NCBI RefSeq assembly: GCF_026153205.1
Contig: NZ_JAPFBW010000001.1
Span: forward strand, 124,001-188,000
Direction of reading: 5' to 3'
Length of the DNA: 64,000 nucleotides
From: Aquabacterium sp. A7-Y
GTDB lineage: Bacteria; Pseudomonadota; Gammaproteobacteria; Burkholderiales; Burkholderiaceae_C
In this document: positions 51,017 to 60,433 of the stretch, piece by piece
How positions within the stretch are numbered: the first letter of the stretch is position 1
How the letters are laid out: every line of letters starts with the position of its first letter
Made by a program: the position numbers and the translations under genes
Notes under the pieces: model-generated
Databases searched by the model: none
Seen by the model: the letters and a program-made list of their open reading frames with translations, nothing else
Told to the model about the DNA's origin: nothing

Positions 51017-51153
51017 GCTGGCACTTCGGCTGTGGCAGTGAAGGAATTGCCAGAGTAGCCAGCTGGGAAACGTTCACGCAACGGAGGGTAACCGGTCGGC
51101 GGGTCAGCGGCACGCTCCCGCCGGCACGGGCGCCCGGGTCCGCGGCGCGGTGC

Positions 51154-52866
51154 TCAGGCCAGTGCCTCGACCACCATCTGCACCCGCTGGGCGCCGTTGT
51201 ACTCGTCCAGCGAGAGCCGGTAGGCCAGCACGCTGCGCTCGGGCACCGGCTCGCTGCGGCCGAACCAGATCGCCTCGCGCAGCGCGCCGCCGCAGCGCAC
51301 CGTGAGCTTGAGGTGGCGTTCGCCGACGATACGCTGCGAGACGATCTCGACCTCGTCGCTGAACACCGGGGCCTCGAAGGCCTGGCCCCAGACCTCGCGC
51401 TCCAGCGCCTGCACCACCTCGGGCGCGTACCAGCGCGCTTCCAGCGGGCCGTCGGTGGCGACGGTGCGGGCCAGCAGGCCGGGGTCCAGCCACTCGTCGG
51501 CGACCTGCTGGAAGGCCTGCTCGAAGACGTCGAAGTCCTCCTCCTCGAGAGTGCAGCCGGCCGCCATCGCATGACCGCCGAACTTCTTCAGCACGCCCGG
51601 GTGGCGCTTGCTGACCAGGTCCAGCGCGTCGCGCAGGTGAAAACCCGGGATGGAGCGGCCCGAGCCCTTGAGCAGGCCGTCCTGGCCGAGCGCGAACACG
51701 AAGGTCGGCCGGTGCAGCTTGTCCTTCAGGCGCGAGGCCACGATGCCGACCACCCCTTCATGGAAGTCGGGGTCGAAGATCGCCAGCGCCGGCGGCGGTT
51801 CGTCCTCGGGCATCAGCGACTCCAGCATCGCCTCGGCCTGCTCGCGCATGCCGGCCTCGACGTCGCGCCGCTCGCGGTTGATCGCGTCCAGGGTCTGGGC
51901 CAGCTCGGCGGCCCGGCCCGCGTCGTCGGTCAGCAGGCACTCGATGCCCAGGGTCATGTCGGCCAGCCGGCCGGCGGCGTTGATGCGCGGCCCGAGCGCA
52001 AAGCCGAAGTCGAAGCTGCTGGCGCGCGCCGGATCGCGGCCCGCCGCCTTGAACAAGGCCGCCACGCCCGCGTGCATGCGCCCGGCGCGGATGCGCTTGA
52101 GGCCCTGGGCCACCAGGCGCCGGTTGTTGGCGTCGAGCTTGACGACGTCGGCCACGGTGCCGAGCGCCACCAGGTCGAGCAGGGTATCCAGGCGGGGCTG
52201 CTCCTGGGCGCTGAAGGCGCCACGCCGGCGCAGCTCGGCGCGCACCGCCAGCAGCACGTAGAACATCACGCCCACACCCGCCAGGCACTTGCTGGGAAAG
52301 CCGCAAGCCGGCTGGTTGGGGTTCACGATCACGGTGGCTTCGGGCAGCACCAACCGCTCCTCCACCAGCGCCGGCAGGTGGTGGTCGGTGATCACGACGT
52401 CGAGGCCGAGGGCGCGCGCGTGCGCCACGCCCTGCAGGCTGGCGATGCCGTTGTCCACCGTCAGCAGCACGTCCGGGCGACAGGCCATCGCGAGGTCCAC
52501 CACCGCCGGCGACAGGCCGTAGCCGTGCACCGCGCGGTCGGGCACCACGTAGCCGAGCTGCTCGGGCCGGGCGCCCAGCAGGCCCAGGCCGCGCAAGGCC
52601 ACCGCGCAGGCCGTGGCGCCGTCGCAGTCGTAGTCGGCCACCACGCAGATCCGCTTGCCCGCGGCGATCGCGTCGGCCAGGAAACACGCGGCCTCGGCCG
52701 CGCCGTGCAGGCTGTCAGGCGGCAGCAGGCGGGCCAGCGAATCGTCCAGGTCCTCGGAACTGGCGATACCGCGCGCGGCGAACAGCCGCGCCAGCAGCGG
52801 GTGGACGCCGGCCTGTTCGAGCGCCCAGGCGGCGCGGGGAGGGATGTCTCGGGAAGTGATTTTCAT
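51154..52866 (-). CDS. recJ: Single-stranded-DNA-specific exonuclease RecJ
   Basis: A 570-residue 5'-3' exonuclease of the DHH superfamily for recombination and mismatch repair. Motif I is VVADYDCDGATACAVAL, motif II/III is VVITDHHLPA with LTVDNGIAS, and motif IV includes GFPSKCLAGVGVMFYVLLAV. The C-terminal DHHA1-type part has SGRSIPGFHLRDAL and FGGHAMAAGC, and the OB-fold end follows. Length matches E. coli RecJ (577). I use the ATG at 52866. The 50-bp gap to the upstream RpfE-type gene suggests cotranscription. Confidence 0.95.
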   Translation of the reverse strand: MKITSRDIPPRAAWALEQAGVHPLLARLFAARGIASSEDLDDSLARLLPPDSLHGAAEAACFLADAIAAGKRICVVADYDCDGATACAVALRGLGLLGARPEQLGYVVPDRAVHGYGLSPAVVDLAMACRPDVLLTVDNGIASLQGVAHARALGLDVVITDHHLPALVEERLVLPEATVIVNPNQPACGFPSKCLAGVGVMFYVLLAVRAELRRRGAFSAQEQPRLDTLLDLVALGTVADVVKLDANNRRLVAQGLKRIRAGRMHAGVAALFKAAGRDPARASSFDFGFALGPRINAAGRLADMTLGIECLLTDDAGRAAELAQTLDAINRERRDVEAGMREQAEAMLESLMPEDEPPPALAIFDPDFHEGVVGIVASRLKDKLHRPTFVFALGQDGLLKGSGRSIPGFHLRDALDLVSKRHPGVLKKFGGHAMAAGCTLEEEDFDVFEQAFQQVADEWLDPGLLARTVATDGPLEARWYAPEVVQALEREVWGQAFEAPVFSDEVEIVSQRIVGERHLKLTVRCGGALREAIWFGRSEPVPERSVLAYRLSLDEYNGAQRVQMVVEALA

Positions 52867-52916
52867 CGCCACAACAACAAAGCAGGTCTTACCAGGCCTC
52901 GCCCAGGTCCGGGGCC

Positions 52917-53849
52917 TCAGAGATTCAGCAGCACGTCGGCCGGCTGCGTGCGCTGCCAGCGTTGTTTCAGGCGCGTCCACCAGCCGCCGTCGCGCAGCTC
53001 GAAGTCCTGGGCGCTGCGTTCGCCGCACAAGGTCAGCCGCACCGGCGCGCCACGCTGCAGCGCCGCCAGAGCCAGGGTCAGCGGTCCGCGCTCCAGCTCG
53101 TGCCAGGCTTCGGCCCAGGCGGCCCAGTCCTCGGCGAACCAGGCGTCGCGCAGCCGCGTATCCACCACCAGCGCGGGAGGGTCGAGGGCCGGCTGGGCCG
53201 GGCCGCAGCCGCTCAGCCAGAAGGAGTTGACGGGCGGCAGGCCGCGCTCGATGCGCCGGTCGGTCAGTGTATGGGTGTAGAGCAGCATCTGCACCTCGTT
53301 CTGCAGCCGCCGCACGCGCGAGAACTGGGGGTGCTCCGGCATCCAGGCGTGCACGTTGCGGCCGATCACCCGGTCGGGCGAGGCGGTGGGCAGTTCCCGG
53401 AAGCTCTCGTGGGCCGCGTACCAGCGTGTCGCCGCGCCCCAGACCAGCACATACCCCTCGGACTCGAACAGCTCGCGCACCGCCTCCAGCAGCTCTCGCG
53501 ACTCCTCCTCGCCGAGCTGCAGGGTCTGCGGATCCAGCATGGTGACCTGGTCGGTGCCGACATGCCAGTGCGCTGGCGTCAACAGGGCCCAGTTCAGGTC
53601 GCCGGTGGTGATGCCGTCGCGGGCCGCCAGCCAGGCGCCCCAGGGCAGGCCGCCGTCCGGGCCGCTGAGACCGAGCGCGCGCGCCAACGCGCGCTCGTGC
53701 GGCGGCGAGAGCGAGTCCTCGTCAGCTTGGCTGCGCAAGGCCGGCGCCAGCCGGGCGAGCACCTGCGTCAGCACCGGCAGCTGCAAGTCCTTCAGGGTGT
53801 GCTGGCAGGCGTCGGACAGCGCCGAGGCATAGGGGATCAGCAGGTGCAT
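52917..53849 (-). CDS. RpfE-type conserved hypothetical (phosphoglycerate-mutase-like)
   Basis: A 310-residue protein of the family often labelled RpfE or cofactor-independent phosphoglycerate-mutase-like, a usual recJ neighbour in betaproteobacteria. The start is MHLLIPYASALSDACQHTL; the middle has VTMLDPQTLQLGEEESRELL, then GRNVHAWMPEHPQF; then LQNEVQMLLYTHTLTDRRIERGLPPVNSFWLSGCG. The family has no confirmed biochemical activity, and the metal ligands of true iPGM are not evident. The ATG at 53849 has a GATAAT box eight bases upstream and no ribosome-binding site. Confidence 0.75.
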   Translation of the reverse strand: MHLLIPYASALSDACQHTLKDLQLPVLTQVLARLAPALRSQADEDSLSPPHERALARALGLSGPDGGLPWGAWLAARDGITTGDLNWALLTPAHWHVGTDQVTMLDPQTLQLGEEESRELLEAVRELFESEGYVLVWGAATRWYAAHESFRELPTASPDRVIGRNVHAWMPEHPQFSRVRRLQNEVQMLLYTHTLTDRRIERGLPPVNSFWLSGCGPAQPALDPPALVVDTRLRDAWFAEDWAAWAEAWHELERGPLTLALAALQRGAPVRLTLCGERSAQDFELRDGGWWTRLKQRWQRTQPADVLLNL

Positions 53850-53857
53850 GGGCGGCA

Positions 53858-53863
53858 ATTATC
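53858..53863 (-). promoter_or_regulatory. Candidate -10 box of the RpfE-type gene (leaderless start)
   Basis: On the - strand GATAAT (5 of 6 to TATAAT) ends eight bases before the ATG at 53849, with TGCCGCCC between and no Shine-Dalgarno. Confidence 0.45.
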
Positions 53864-53949
53864 GGGGGGGCGGGCCGGGCGGCGGCTCGGTTAGCATCGA
53901 ACGCTTCGCGAAAACGGCGCATTTTTGTCGGCAGCGCCGCCACACTCCC

Positions 53950-55206
53950 ATGAACTGGCCTTACGAACTGCAGATCGGCTGGCGCTACACGCGCGCGGGC
54001 CGCGCCACCCGGCGCAACGGATTCATCTCCTTCATCTCGGGCGTCTCGATGCTGGGCATCTCGCTGGGCGTCGCCGCGTTGATCATCGTGCTGTCGGTGA
54101 TGAACGGCTTCCAGAAGGAGGTGCGCGACCGCATGCTGTCGGTCGTCTCGCATGTCGAGGTGTATGCCGCCGGCGGCCAGGCGCTGCCCGACTGGCGCGC
54201 GACCGCGACCCAGGCACGCGAGAACCCGCAGGTGCTGGGGGCCGCCCCCTTCATCGCGACCCAGGCCCTGGTGGCGCGCGGCGACGAGATGCGCGGCGCG
54301 ATGATCCGCGGCATCTCGCCCGAGGACGAACCCGAGGTGACGCCGCTGGCCCGGCAGCTCAAGGACACCGTGCTCACGCGCCTGGTGCCGGGCGAGTGGG
54401 GCATCGTGCTGGGCGGCGAGCTGGCCCGCATGCTGGGCGTGCAGACCGGCGACAAGGTGACGCTGGTCTCGCCGGGCGGGCAGATGACGCCGGCCGGCGT
54501 GGTGCCCAGGCTCAAGCAGATGACGGTGGTGGGCAGCTTCGACGCCGGCCACTACGAATACGACAGCGCGCTGGCGCTGATGCACATCGACGACGCCGCC
54601 AAGCTGTTCCGCGTCGAGGGCCCGACCGGCGTGCAGCTGCGCCTGAGCGATGTGCACCAGGCGCCGCGGGTGGCCCAGGAACTCAGCCGCGGCTTGAGCG
54701 GCGACCTCCTGATCAGCGACTGGACCCGCACCAATCGCAACTGGTTCGCGGCCGTGCAGCTGGAGAAGCGCATGATGTTCATCATCCTGACGCTGATCGT
54801 CGCGGTCGCGGCCTTCAACCTGGTCTCCACGCTGGTGATGACCGTGACCGACAAGCGCGCCGACATCGCCATCCTGCGGACGCTGGGCGCGAGCCCGGGC
54901 TCCATCATGGGCGTCTTCATGGTGCAGGGCGCCGTTTCGGGCATCATCGGCACCGCCACCGGCCTGGGCCTGGGCCTGCTGGTGGCCTTCAATATCGATG
55001 TGATCGTGCCTTTTCTCGAACGCCTCTTCAATGCCAGCTTCCTGCCCGGCAGCATCTACCTGATCAGCCGCATGCCCAGCGACCCGCAGGCCGCCGACAT
55101 CGTGCCCATCGGCCTGATCTCGCTGGTGCTGGCCTTCCTGGCCACGATCTACCCGAGCTGGCGTGCCAGCCGCGTGCAACCGGCGGAGGCGCTGCGTTAT
55201 GAGTGA
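53950..55206 (+). CDS. lolC: Lipoprotein-releasing ABC transporter permease LolC/E
   Basis: A 418-residue permease of the LolCDE complex that extracts outer-membrane lipoproteins from the inner membrane. The N-terminus has [52 protein letters not shown] with TM1. A large periplasmic domain covers about residues 50-270, and three further TM segments lie at the C-terminus. Only one permease gene is adjacent to lolD, consistent with the LolF-type homodimeric arrangement described in some bacteria. The ATG is at 53950 and the gene overlaps lolD by 8 bp. Confidence 0.93.
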   Translation: MNWPYELQIGWRYTRAGRATRRNGFISFISGVSMLGISLGVAALIIVLSVMNGFQKEVRDRMLSVVSHVEVYAAGGQALPDWRATATQARENPQVLGAAPFIATQALVARGDEMRGAMIRGISPEDEPEVTPLARQLKDTVLTRLVPGEWGIVLGGELARMLGVQTGDKVTLVSPGGQMTPAGVVPRLKQMTVVGSFDAGHYEYDSALALMHIDDAAKLFRVEGPTGVQLRLSDVHQAPRVAQELSRGLSGDLLISDWTRTNRNWFAAVQLEKRMMFIILTLIVAVAAFNLVSTLVMTVTDKRADIAILRTLGASPGSIMGVFMVQGAVSGIIGTATGLGLGLLVAFNIDVIVPFLERLFNASFLPGSIYLISRMPSDPQAADIVPIGLISLVLAFLATIYPSWRASRVQPAEALRYE

Positions 55207-55873
55207 CGTGGTCCTTAGCGCGCGCGGCCTGCACAAGCGGTTCCGCGAGGGCTCGCTCGACGTGCACGTGCTGCGCGGCGTCGACATCGCGGTGGCGCCC
55301 GGCGAGACCCTCGCCATCGTCGGCGCGTCGGGCTCGGGCAAGAGCACCCTGCTGCACCTGCTGGGCGGGCTGGACGCGCCCACCGCCGGCGAGGTGCAGC
55401 TGCAGGGCCGCAAGCTCGCGGCCCTGGGCGCGGCCGAGCAGGGGCAGTGGCGCAACCGGCACCTGGGTTTCGTCTACCAGTTCCACCATCTGCTGCCCGA
55501 GTTCACCGCGCTCGACAACGTCGCGATGCCGCTGCGCATCCGCCGCCTGCCCACGGCCGCGGCACGCGCACGCGCCCAGGAGATGCTGCAGCAGGTGGGC
55601 CTGGGCGAGCGTGTGTTGCACCGCCCGGCCGAGCTCTCGGGCGGGGAGCGCCAGCGTGTCGCGATCGCCCGGGCGCTGGTGTCCGAGCCGGCCTGCGTGC
55701 TGGCCGACGAGCCGACCGGCAACCTCGACCGCGGCACCGCCAACGTGGTGTTCGACCTGATGCTCTCGCTGGCGCGCCTGCGCGGCACGTCTTTCGTGGT
55801 GGTGACCCACGACGAGGCGATCGCGCGGCGTTGCGACCGGGCGGTGCACCTGGTCTCCGGCCTGCTGGTCTGA
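55199..55873 (+). CDS. lolD: Lipoprotein-releasing ABC transporter ATPase LolD
   Basis: A 224-residue ABC ATPase. Walker A is GASGSGKST, the Q-loop reads [22 protein letters not shown] (the QFHHLLPEF motif is characteristic of LolD), the signature is [15 protein letters not shown], Walker B is [12 protein letters not shown], and the H-loop is VVTHD. The ATG at 55199 overlaps the lolC stop by 8 bp, so expression is coupled. Confidence 0.95.
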   Translation: MSDVVLSARGLHKRFREGSLDVHVLRGVDIAVAPGETLAIVGASGSGKSTLLHLLGGLDAPTAGEVQLQGRKLAALGAAEQGQWRNRHLGFVYQFHHLLPEFTALDNVAMPLRIRRLPTAAARARAQEMLQQVGLGERVLHRPAELSGGERQRVAIARALVSEPACVLADEPTGNLDRGTANVVFDLMLSLARLRGTSFVVVTHDEAIARRCDRAVHLVSGLLV

Positions 55874-55900
55874 GCGGGTCGAGGACGGGATCCGGCACCG

Positions 55901-56719
55901 ATGTGGATCGACACCCATGCCCACCTGGATGCCGCCGAGTTCGACGCCGACCGCCCGGCGATGATCCAGCGTGCCCGGGCGGCGGGGGTGGCCCAGGTGG
56001 TGCTACCCGCCATCGGCTGCGGCAACTTCGACACGGTGCGTGAACTGGCCGCGGCCGAGGGCCTGAGCTATGGGCTCGGCATCCATCCCATCGTCGTCAA
56101 CAGCGAGCCGGACGATGCGCCGGAGCGGCTGCGCACCGCCTTGCAGGCGCACCGCGACGACCCGCGCCTGGTCGCCGTGGGCGAGATCGGGCTGGACCTG
56201 TTCGTGCCCGGTCTGCAGCGCGAACGCCAGGAAGCCTGGTTCGCGGCGCAGCTCAAGCTGGCGCGCGAGTTCGCCTTGCCGGTGCTGCTGCACACGCGCC
56301 GAGCGGTCGACGTGGTGCTCAAGCATCTGCGCCGCGTCGAGGTGCCGGGCGGCATCGCCCACGCCTTCAACGGCAGCGAGCAGCAGGCGCAGGTGTTCAT
56401 CGAGCTGGGCTTCAAGCTCGGCTTCGGCGGCGCGCTGACCTTCGAGCGGGCCCACCAGATCCGCCGGCTGGCCCAAACGCTGCCCGTCGACAGCCTGGTG
56501 CTGGAGACCGACGCGCCCGACATCCCGCCGCACTGGCTCTACAAGACCGCCGCCCAGCGGGCCGCCGGCGAGAGCAGCCGCAACGAGCCGGCCGCGCTGC
56601 CGCGCATCGCGGCCGAGCTGGCGGCACTGCGCGGCATGCAGCTGGCCGAGCTGCAGCATCGCAGCCGTGCCAACACGCTGGCGGCGCTGCCGCGGCTGGC
56701 GGCCCTCGTGGAGCCCTGA
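55901..56719 (+). CDS. TatD-family hydrolase
   Basis: A 272-residue TIM-barrel metal-dependent hydrolase. The metal motif is IDTHAHLD at residues 3-10, VGEIGLDLF supplies the glutamate, [10 protein letters not shown] the barrel His, [12 protein letters not shown] the next, and [13 protein letters not shown] the late Asp. Members act as 3'-5' DNases or related nucleases in DNA quality control. It starts 27 bp after lolD and is followed by a one-base gap to the glycosylase gene. Confidence 0.92.
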   Translation: MWIDTHAHLDAAEFDADRPAMIQRARAAGVAQVVLPAIGCGNFDTVRELAAAEGLSYGLGIHPIVVNSEPDDAPERLRTALQAHRDDPRLVAVGEIGLDLFVPGLQRERQEAWFAAQLKLAREFALPVLLHTRRAVDVVLKHLRRVEVPGGIAHAFNGSEQQAQVFIELGFKLGFGGALTFERAHQIRRLAQTLPVDSLVLETDAPDIPPHWLYKTAAQRAAGESSRNEPAALPRIAAELAALRGMQLAELQHRSRANTLAALPRLAALVEP

Positions 56720-56720
56720 A

Positions 56721-57215
56721 ATGACCTTGCTGCAAGGCCTGGCGCCGGTGCTCGCGCCGCACACGCGGCTGATCGTGCTCGGCAGCTTTCCGAGCGTGGC
56801 GTCCCTGCAGGCCCAGCAGTACTACGCCCACCCGCGCAACCACTTCTGGCCCATCCTGTCGGCGCTGTGGGAGGTGGACCTGCGCGCGCTGCCCTATGCC
56901 GAACGCCTGGCGGTGGTGCGCGAGCGCGGCCTGGGCATCTGGGATGTCTACGCCAGCTGCCGCCGCGAAGGCAGCCTGGACAGTGCCATCGAGCAGGCCT
57001 GCCCCAACGACCTGGCCGGCCTGCCGCAACGCGCCCCCGCCTTGCAGGCGCTGGCCCACAACGGCGGCGAGTCGGCCCGCGCAATGGCCATCACCCGGGG
57101 CCTGGGCCGGGCCGTCTACCGGCTGCCCTCGACCAGCCCCGCGAACGCCTCCTGGAGCTTTGAGCGCAAGCTCGCGGCATGGAAGGCGGTTTTCGAACAA
57201 CACGATCTCGCATGA
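56721..57215 (+). CDS. DNA-deoxyinosine glycosylase (UDG superfamily)
   Basis: A 164-residue protein of the uracil-DNA glycosylase superfamily, hypoxanthine-type branch. Motif 1 is LIVLGSFPSVASLQAQQYYAHPRNHFWP, and the C-terminal motif 2 is YRLPSTSPANASWSFERKL. These enzymes remove deaminated bases (hypoxanthine, and in some members uracil) from DNA. The start ATG at 56721 comes one base after the tatD stop; its stop overlaps the next gene by 4 bp (ATGA). Confidence 0.85.
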   Translation: MTLLQGLAPVLAPHTRLIVLGSFPSVASLQAQQYYAHPRNHFWPILSALWEVDLRALPYAERLAVVRERGLGIWDVYASCRREGSLDSAIEQACPNDLAGLPQRAPALQALAHNGGESARAMAITRGLGRAVYRLPSTSPANASWSFERKLAAWKAVFEQHDLA

Positions 57216-57970
57216 CCCGACGCAAGACCCCGGCCCTGGCGCCCGTGACCGTTTCCGAATCCGACGGCGTGCGCTTTCTCCACCTCGGCACGATCTGGGT
57301 GCAGGGGGCGATGCGTGTGCGCAAGCCCTATGCGCTCGAACTCGAATACATCCAGCGCATGATGGCCTGGATGCTGCTGCGGCCCGAGGAGGCGCTGACG
57401 GCCGGTCACGCGGTGCAGCTGGGCCTGGGCGCGGGGGCCATCACCAAGTTCTGCCACAAGACGCTGCAGATGCGCTGCACCGCGGTGGAGCTGAATCCCG
57501 AGGTGATCTCGGTGTGCCGCAGCCTGTTCCGCCTGCCGCCCGACGACGAGCGGCTGACGGTGCTGGAGCAGGACGCGGCCCGCTACGCCGAGGATCCGGT
57601 CCATGCCGGCAGCGCCGACGCGCTGTGCGTCGACCTCTACGACCACGAGGCCGCCAGTCCGGTGCTCGACGACGAGCGCTTTTATGCCGCCTGCCACCAG
57701 CTGCTGGCGCGCGGCGGCGTGATGAGCGTTAACCTGTTCGGTCGTGACGCCAGCTTCGAGCGCAGCGTCGAGCGCATTGCGGCGACCTTCGGCCGCGGCG
57801 CCTTGTGGACGCTCAAGCCGACCAGGGAAGGCAACACCGTTGTATTGGCCACCAAGGGCCTGCCCCCGGTCGACCGGGCCGTGCTTGCCGGGCGCGCCGA
57901 AAACATCGAAACTCGCTTTTCGCTGCCGGCCCGGAAGTGGCTGCGCATGATCAAGCACCTCGGTTCGTGA
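57212..57970 (+). CDS. Spermidine-synthase-like SAM-binding protein
   Basis: A 252-residue Rossmann protein related to spermidine synthases. HAVQLGLGAGAITKFCHKTLQMRCTAVELNPEVISVCRSLF is the SAM-type nucleotide site, and ADALCVDLYDHEAASPV resembles the DxxD active-site segment. It lacks clear polyamine-site residues, so it may be a spermidine-synthase-like protein without that activity. It is the third gene in a tightly spaced row after tatD and overlaps the glycosylase gene by 4 bp. Confidence 0.82.
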   Translation: MTRRKTPALAPVTVSESDGVRFLHLGTIWVQGAMRVRKPYALELEYIQRMMAWMLLRPEEALTAGHAVQLGLGAGAITKFCHKTLQMRCTAVELNPEVISVCRSLFRLPPDDERLTVLEQDAARYAEDPVHAGSADALCVDLYDHEAASPVLDDERFYAACHQLLARGGVMSVNLFGRDASFERSVERIAATFGRGALWTLKPTREGNTVVLATKGLPPVDRAVLAGRAENIETRFSLPARKWLRMIKHLGS

Positions 57971-57980
57971 AACAGGGCTC

Positions 57981-59783
57981 ATGGGCGCCACTCCTTCCGC
58001 CACCGCCGTCTCCCCCGTGTCGTCTCCCCGCTTCAAGGGCCGCCTGCAATGGCGGCCGCTGCTCGACTGGCTGCGCGAGGATGGCCTGGTCAGCCCGGCC
58101 GAGGCCGAGCGTACCGCCCAGCGCCTGGCCGCCGCGGACAGCGTGCAGCACCCGCTGGTGCGGCTGGCCAATGTCGGCATGGCGCATGCGCGCAGCGGCC
58201 GGCCGCTGGATGTCGAGGGGCTGACCGAATGGCTGGCCGGCCGCTGTGGCAAGGACTACCTGCGCATCGACCCGCTGAAGGTCAACGTCGGCCGGGTCGC
58301 CGACATCATGTCGGTCAACTATGCCGAGCGGCGCCGGGCCTTGCCGGTGCAGGTGGGCATGCAGGAGGTCACCATCGCCACCTGCGAGCCCTTCGATACC
58401 GACTGGATCGCCGAGATCGAGGGCCACACGCGCAAGACGGTCCGGCTGGTGCTGGTCAGCCCGCCCGAGCTGCAGCGCTACACGACCGAGTTCTACACCC
58501 TCGCCAAATCGGTCAAGGCGGCCCAGAAGACCGGCGAGGGGGCGGCCGGGCCGGCCAACTTCGAACAGCTGGTCGAGCTGGGCAAGAGCAAGCAGCTCGA
58601 TGCCAACGACCAGGGTGTGGTGCAGGTGGTCGACTGGTTGTGGCAGTACGCCTTCGACCAGCGCGCCTCGGACATCCACCTCGAGCCGCGCCGCGACATG
58701 GGCGCGGTGCGCTTCCGCATCGACGGCGTGATGCACACCGTCTACCAGCTGCCGCTGACCGTGATGGCGGCGGTGACCAGCCGCATCAAGCTGCTGGGCC
58801 GCATGGACGTGGTGGAGAAACGCCGCCCGCTGGACGGCCGCATCAAGACCCGCAATCCCGACGGCGAGGAGGTGGAGATGCGGCTGTCGACCCTGCCCAC
58901 CGCCTTCGGCGAGAAGCTGGTGATGCGCATCTTCGACCCGGACTCCACCGTCAAGAGCCTCGATGCCCTCGGCTTCGGTCCCCACGAGGCGCAGCGCTGG
59001 GAGCAACTGGTGACGCAGGCGCACGGGGTTATCCTGGTCACCGGGCCGACCGGCTCGGGCAAGACCACCACCCTGTATTCCACCCTCAAGCGTCTGGCCA
59101 CCGACGAGGTCAACGTCTGCACCATCGAAGACCCGATCGAGATGATCGAGCCGGCCTTCAACCAGACCCAGGTGCAGCCCCAGCTGGACCTGGGTTTTGC
59201 GAACGGCCTGCGCGCGCTGATGCGCCAGGACCCGGACATCATCATGGTGGGCGAGGTGCGCGATCTTGAAACCGCCGAGATGGCGATCCAGGCGGCGCTG
59301 ACCGGCCACCTCGTTTTCACCACTCTGCACACCAACGACGCCACCTCGGCCGTGACGCGGCTGCTGGACCTGGGTGTGCCGGCCTACCTGCTCAATGCCA
59401 CCCTGCTGGGCGTGCTGGCGCAGCGCCTGGTGCGCACACTGTGCCCGCACTGCAAGCAGCCGGACGAGAACTTCCCGCGCGAATCGCTCGCCGAGGCGAT
59501 CCAGCCCTGGCGCATGAGCGGCGGCTTCCGGCCCTGCCGGCCAGTGGGCTGCATCGAGTGCCGCATGACCGGCTTCCGGGGCCGCGCCGGCTTGTACGAA
59601 CTGCTCACGGTCAGCGAGCCGCTGAAAGCGCTGGTCGGGCAGACGCCCGATTTGGCCAAGCTGCGCCAGCAGGGCGCCCAGGATGGCATGCGCCCACTGC
59701 GCCTGGCCGGCGCGATGAAGGTGGCCGAAGGCCTGACCACCCTCGAGGAAGTGCTGCGAGCGACCCCGGCCTGGGAGCGCTGA
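57981..59783 (+). CDS. GspE/PilB-family secretion or pilus ATPase
   Basis: A 600-residue hexameric ATPase. After a variable N-terminal domain there is the GspE core: DIHLEPRRDMGAVRFRIDG, KRRPLDGRIKTR, Walker A TGPTGSGKTTTLYSTLK (about residue 355), Asp box EDPIEM, Walker B RQDPDIIMVGEVRDLETAE and the His box LVFTTLHTNDATSAVTRL. A zinc-type cluster has CPHC and later CxxxxCxxC. It could drive a type II secretion system or a type IV pilus. No pseudopilin or secretin genes are adjacent, so the assembly it serves is elsewhere. Confidence 0.92.
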   Translation: MGATPSATAVSPVSSPRFKGRLQWRPLLDWLREDGLVSPAEAERTAQRLAAADSVQHPLVRLANVGMAHARSGRPLDVEGLTEWLAGRCGKDYLRIDPLKVNVGRVADIMSVNYAERRRALPVQVGMQEVTIATCEPFDTDWIAEIEGHTRKTVRLVLVSPPELQRYTTEFYTLAKSVKAAQKTGEGAAGPANFEQLVELGKSKQLDANDQGVVQVVDWLWQYAFDQRASDIHLEPRRDMGAVRFRIDGVMHTVYQLPLTVMAAVTSRIKLLGRMDVVEKRRPLDGRIKTRNPDGEEVEMRLSTLPTAFGEKLVMRIFDPDSTVKSLDALGFGPHEAQRWEQLVTQAHGVILVTGPTGSGKTTTLYSTLKRLATDEVNVCTIEDPIEMIEPAFNQTQVQPQLDLGFANGLRALMRQDPDIIMVGEVRDLETAEMAIQAALTGHLVFTTLHTNDATSAVTRLLDLGVPAYLLNATLLGVLAQRLVRTLCPHCKQPDENFPRESLAEAIQPWRMSGGFRPCRPVGCIECRMTGFRGRAGLYELLTVSEPLKALVGQTPDLAKLRQQGAQDGMRPLRLAGAMKVAEGLTTLEEVLRATPAWER

Positions 59784-59929
59784 AATCGGGCGGCATCGGC
59801 AGCGCTGCGCCCGGTCGTCCCGCGGTGCAGGACGCGGTTTCGCGCTACGTGTAATCCACAGCGCTTTGCCGCGGGGCGGCTTCCTAGAATCGCTGCAGTT
59901 TTAAAAAGGCTGAAAATGAGGAGCGCAAC

Positions 59930-60391
59930 ATGAAGATCAAAAGCCAGCGGGACTTTGTCTCGGGGCTCATGTTCATCGTCGTCGGACTGGGTTTTGCCTG
60001 GGGCGCGACCAACTACTCGTTCGGCAGTTCGGCCTCGCCCGGTCCGGGCTACTTCCCCTTCGGCCTCGGCCTGATTCTGGCCGTGCTGGGCGCGATGGTG
60101 ACCTTCAAGTCGCTCACCATCGAGACCGAAGACGGCGACCCGATTGGCGCCATCGCCTGGAAGCCGCTGCTGCTGATCCTCGGCGCCGTCGCGGTGTTCG
60201 GCTTCGCGCTGCCGCGCCTCGGCCTGATCATCACCATCGCGCTGCTGGTCGGCCTCGCCAGCCTGGCCGGCGACGAGATCAAGTGGAAGCAGACGGCCAT
60301 CCTGGCCGTGGTGCTGATGGTCGGCTGCTATCTCGTGTTCGTGAAGGGTCTGAGCCTCGTGCTGCCGATGTGGCCGAGCTTCCTCGGCTGA
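59930..60391 (+). CDS. Tripartite tricarboxylate transporter TctB-family protein
   Basis: A 153-residue small membrane subunit with four hydrophobic segments. The start MKIKSQRDFVSGLMFIVVGLGFAWGATNYSFGSSASPGPGYFPFGLG, including the Gly/Pro signature SPGPGYFPFGLGLIL, is characteristic of TctB. AGGAG precedes the ATG. It lies 42 bp upstream of tctA and forms an operon with it. The 146-bp upstream gap has a TAGAAT at 59885-59890 as a possible -10. Confidence 0.9.
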   Translation: MKIKSQRDFVSGLMFIVVGLGFAWGATNYSFGSSASPGPGYFPFGLGLILAVLGAMVTFKSLTIETEDGDPIGAIAWKPLLLILGAVAVFGFALPRLGLIITIALLVGLASLAGDEIKWKQTAILAVVLMVGCYLVFVKGLSLVLPMWPSFLG

Positions 60392-60433
60392 ACGCCGCCA
60401 CGTCCCCGAGCAACGACGATCAACGAGGATTCC

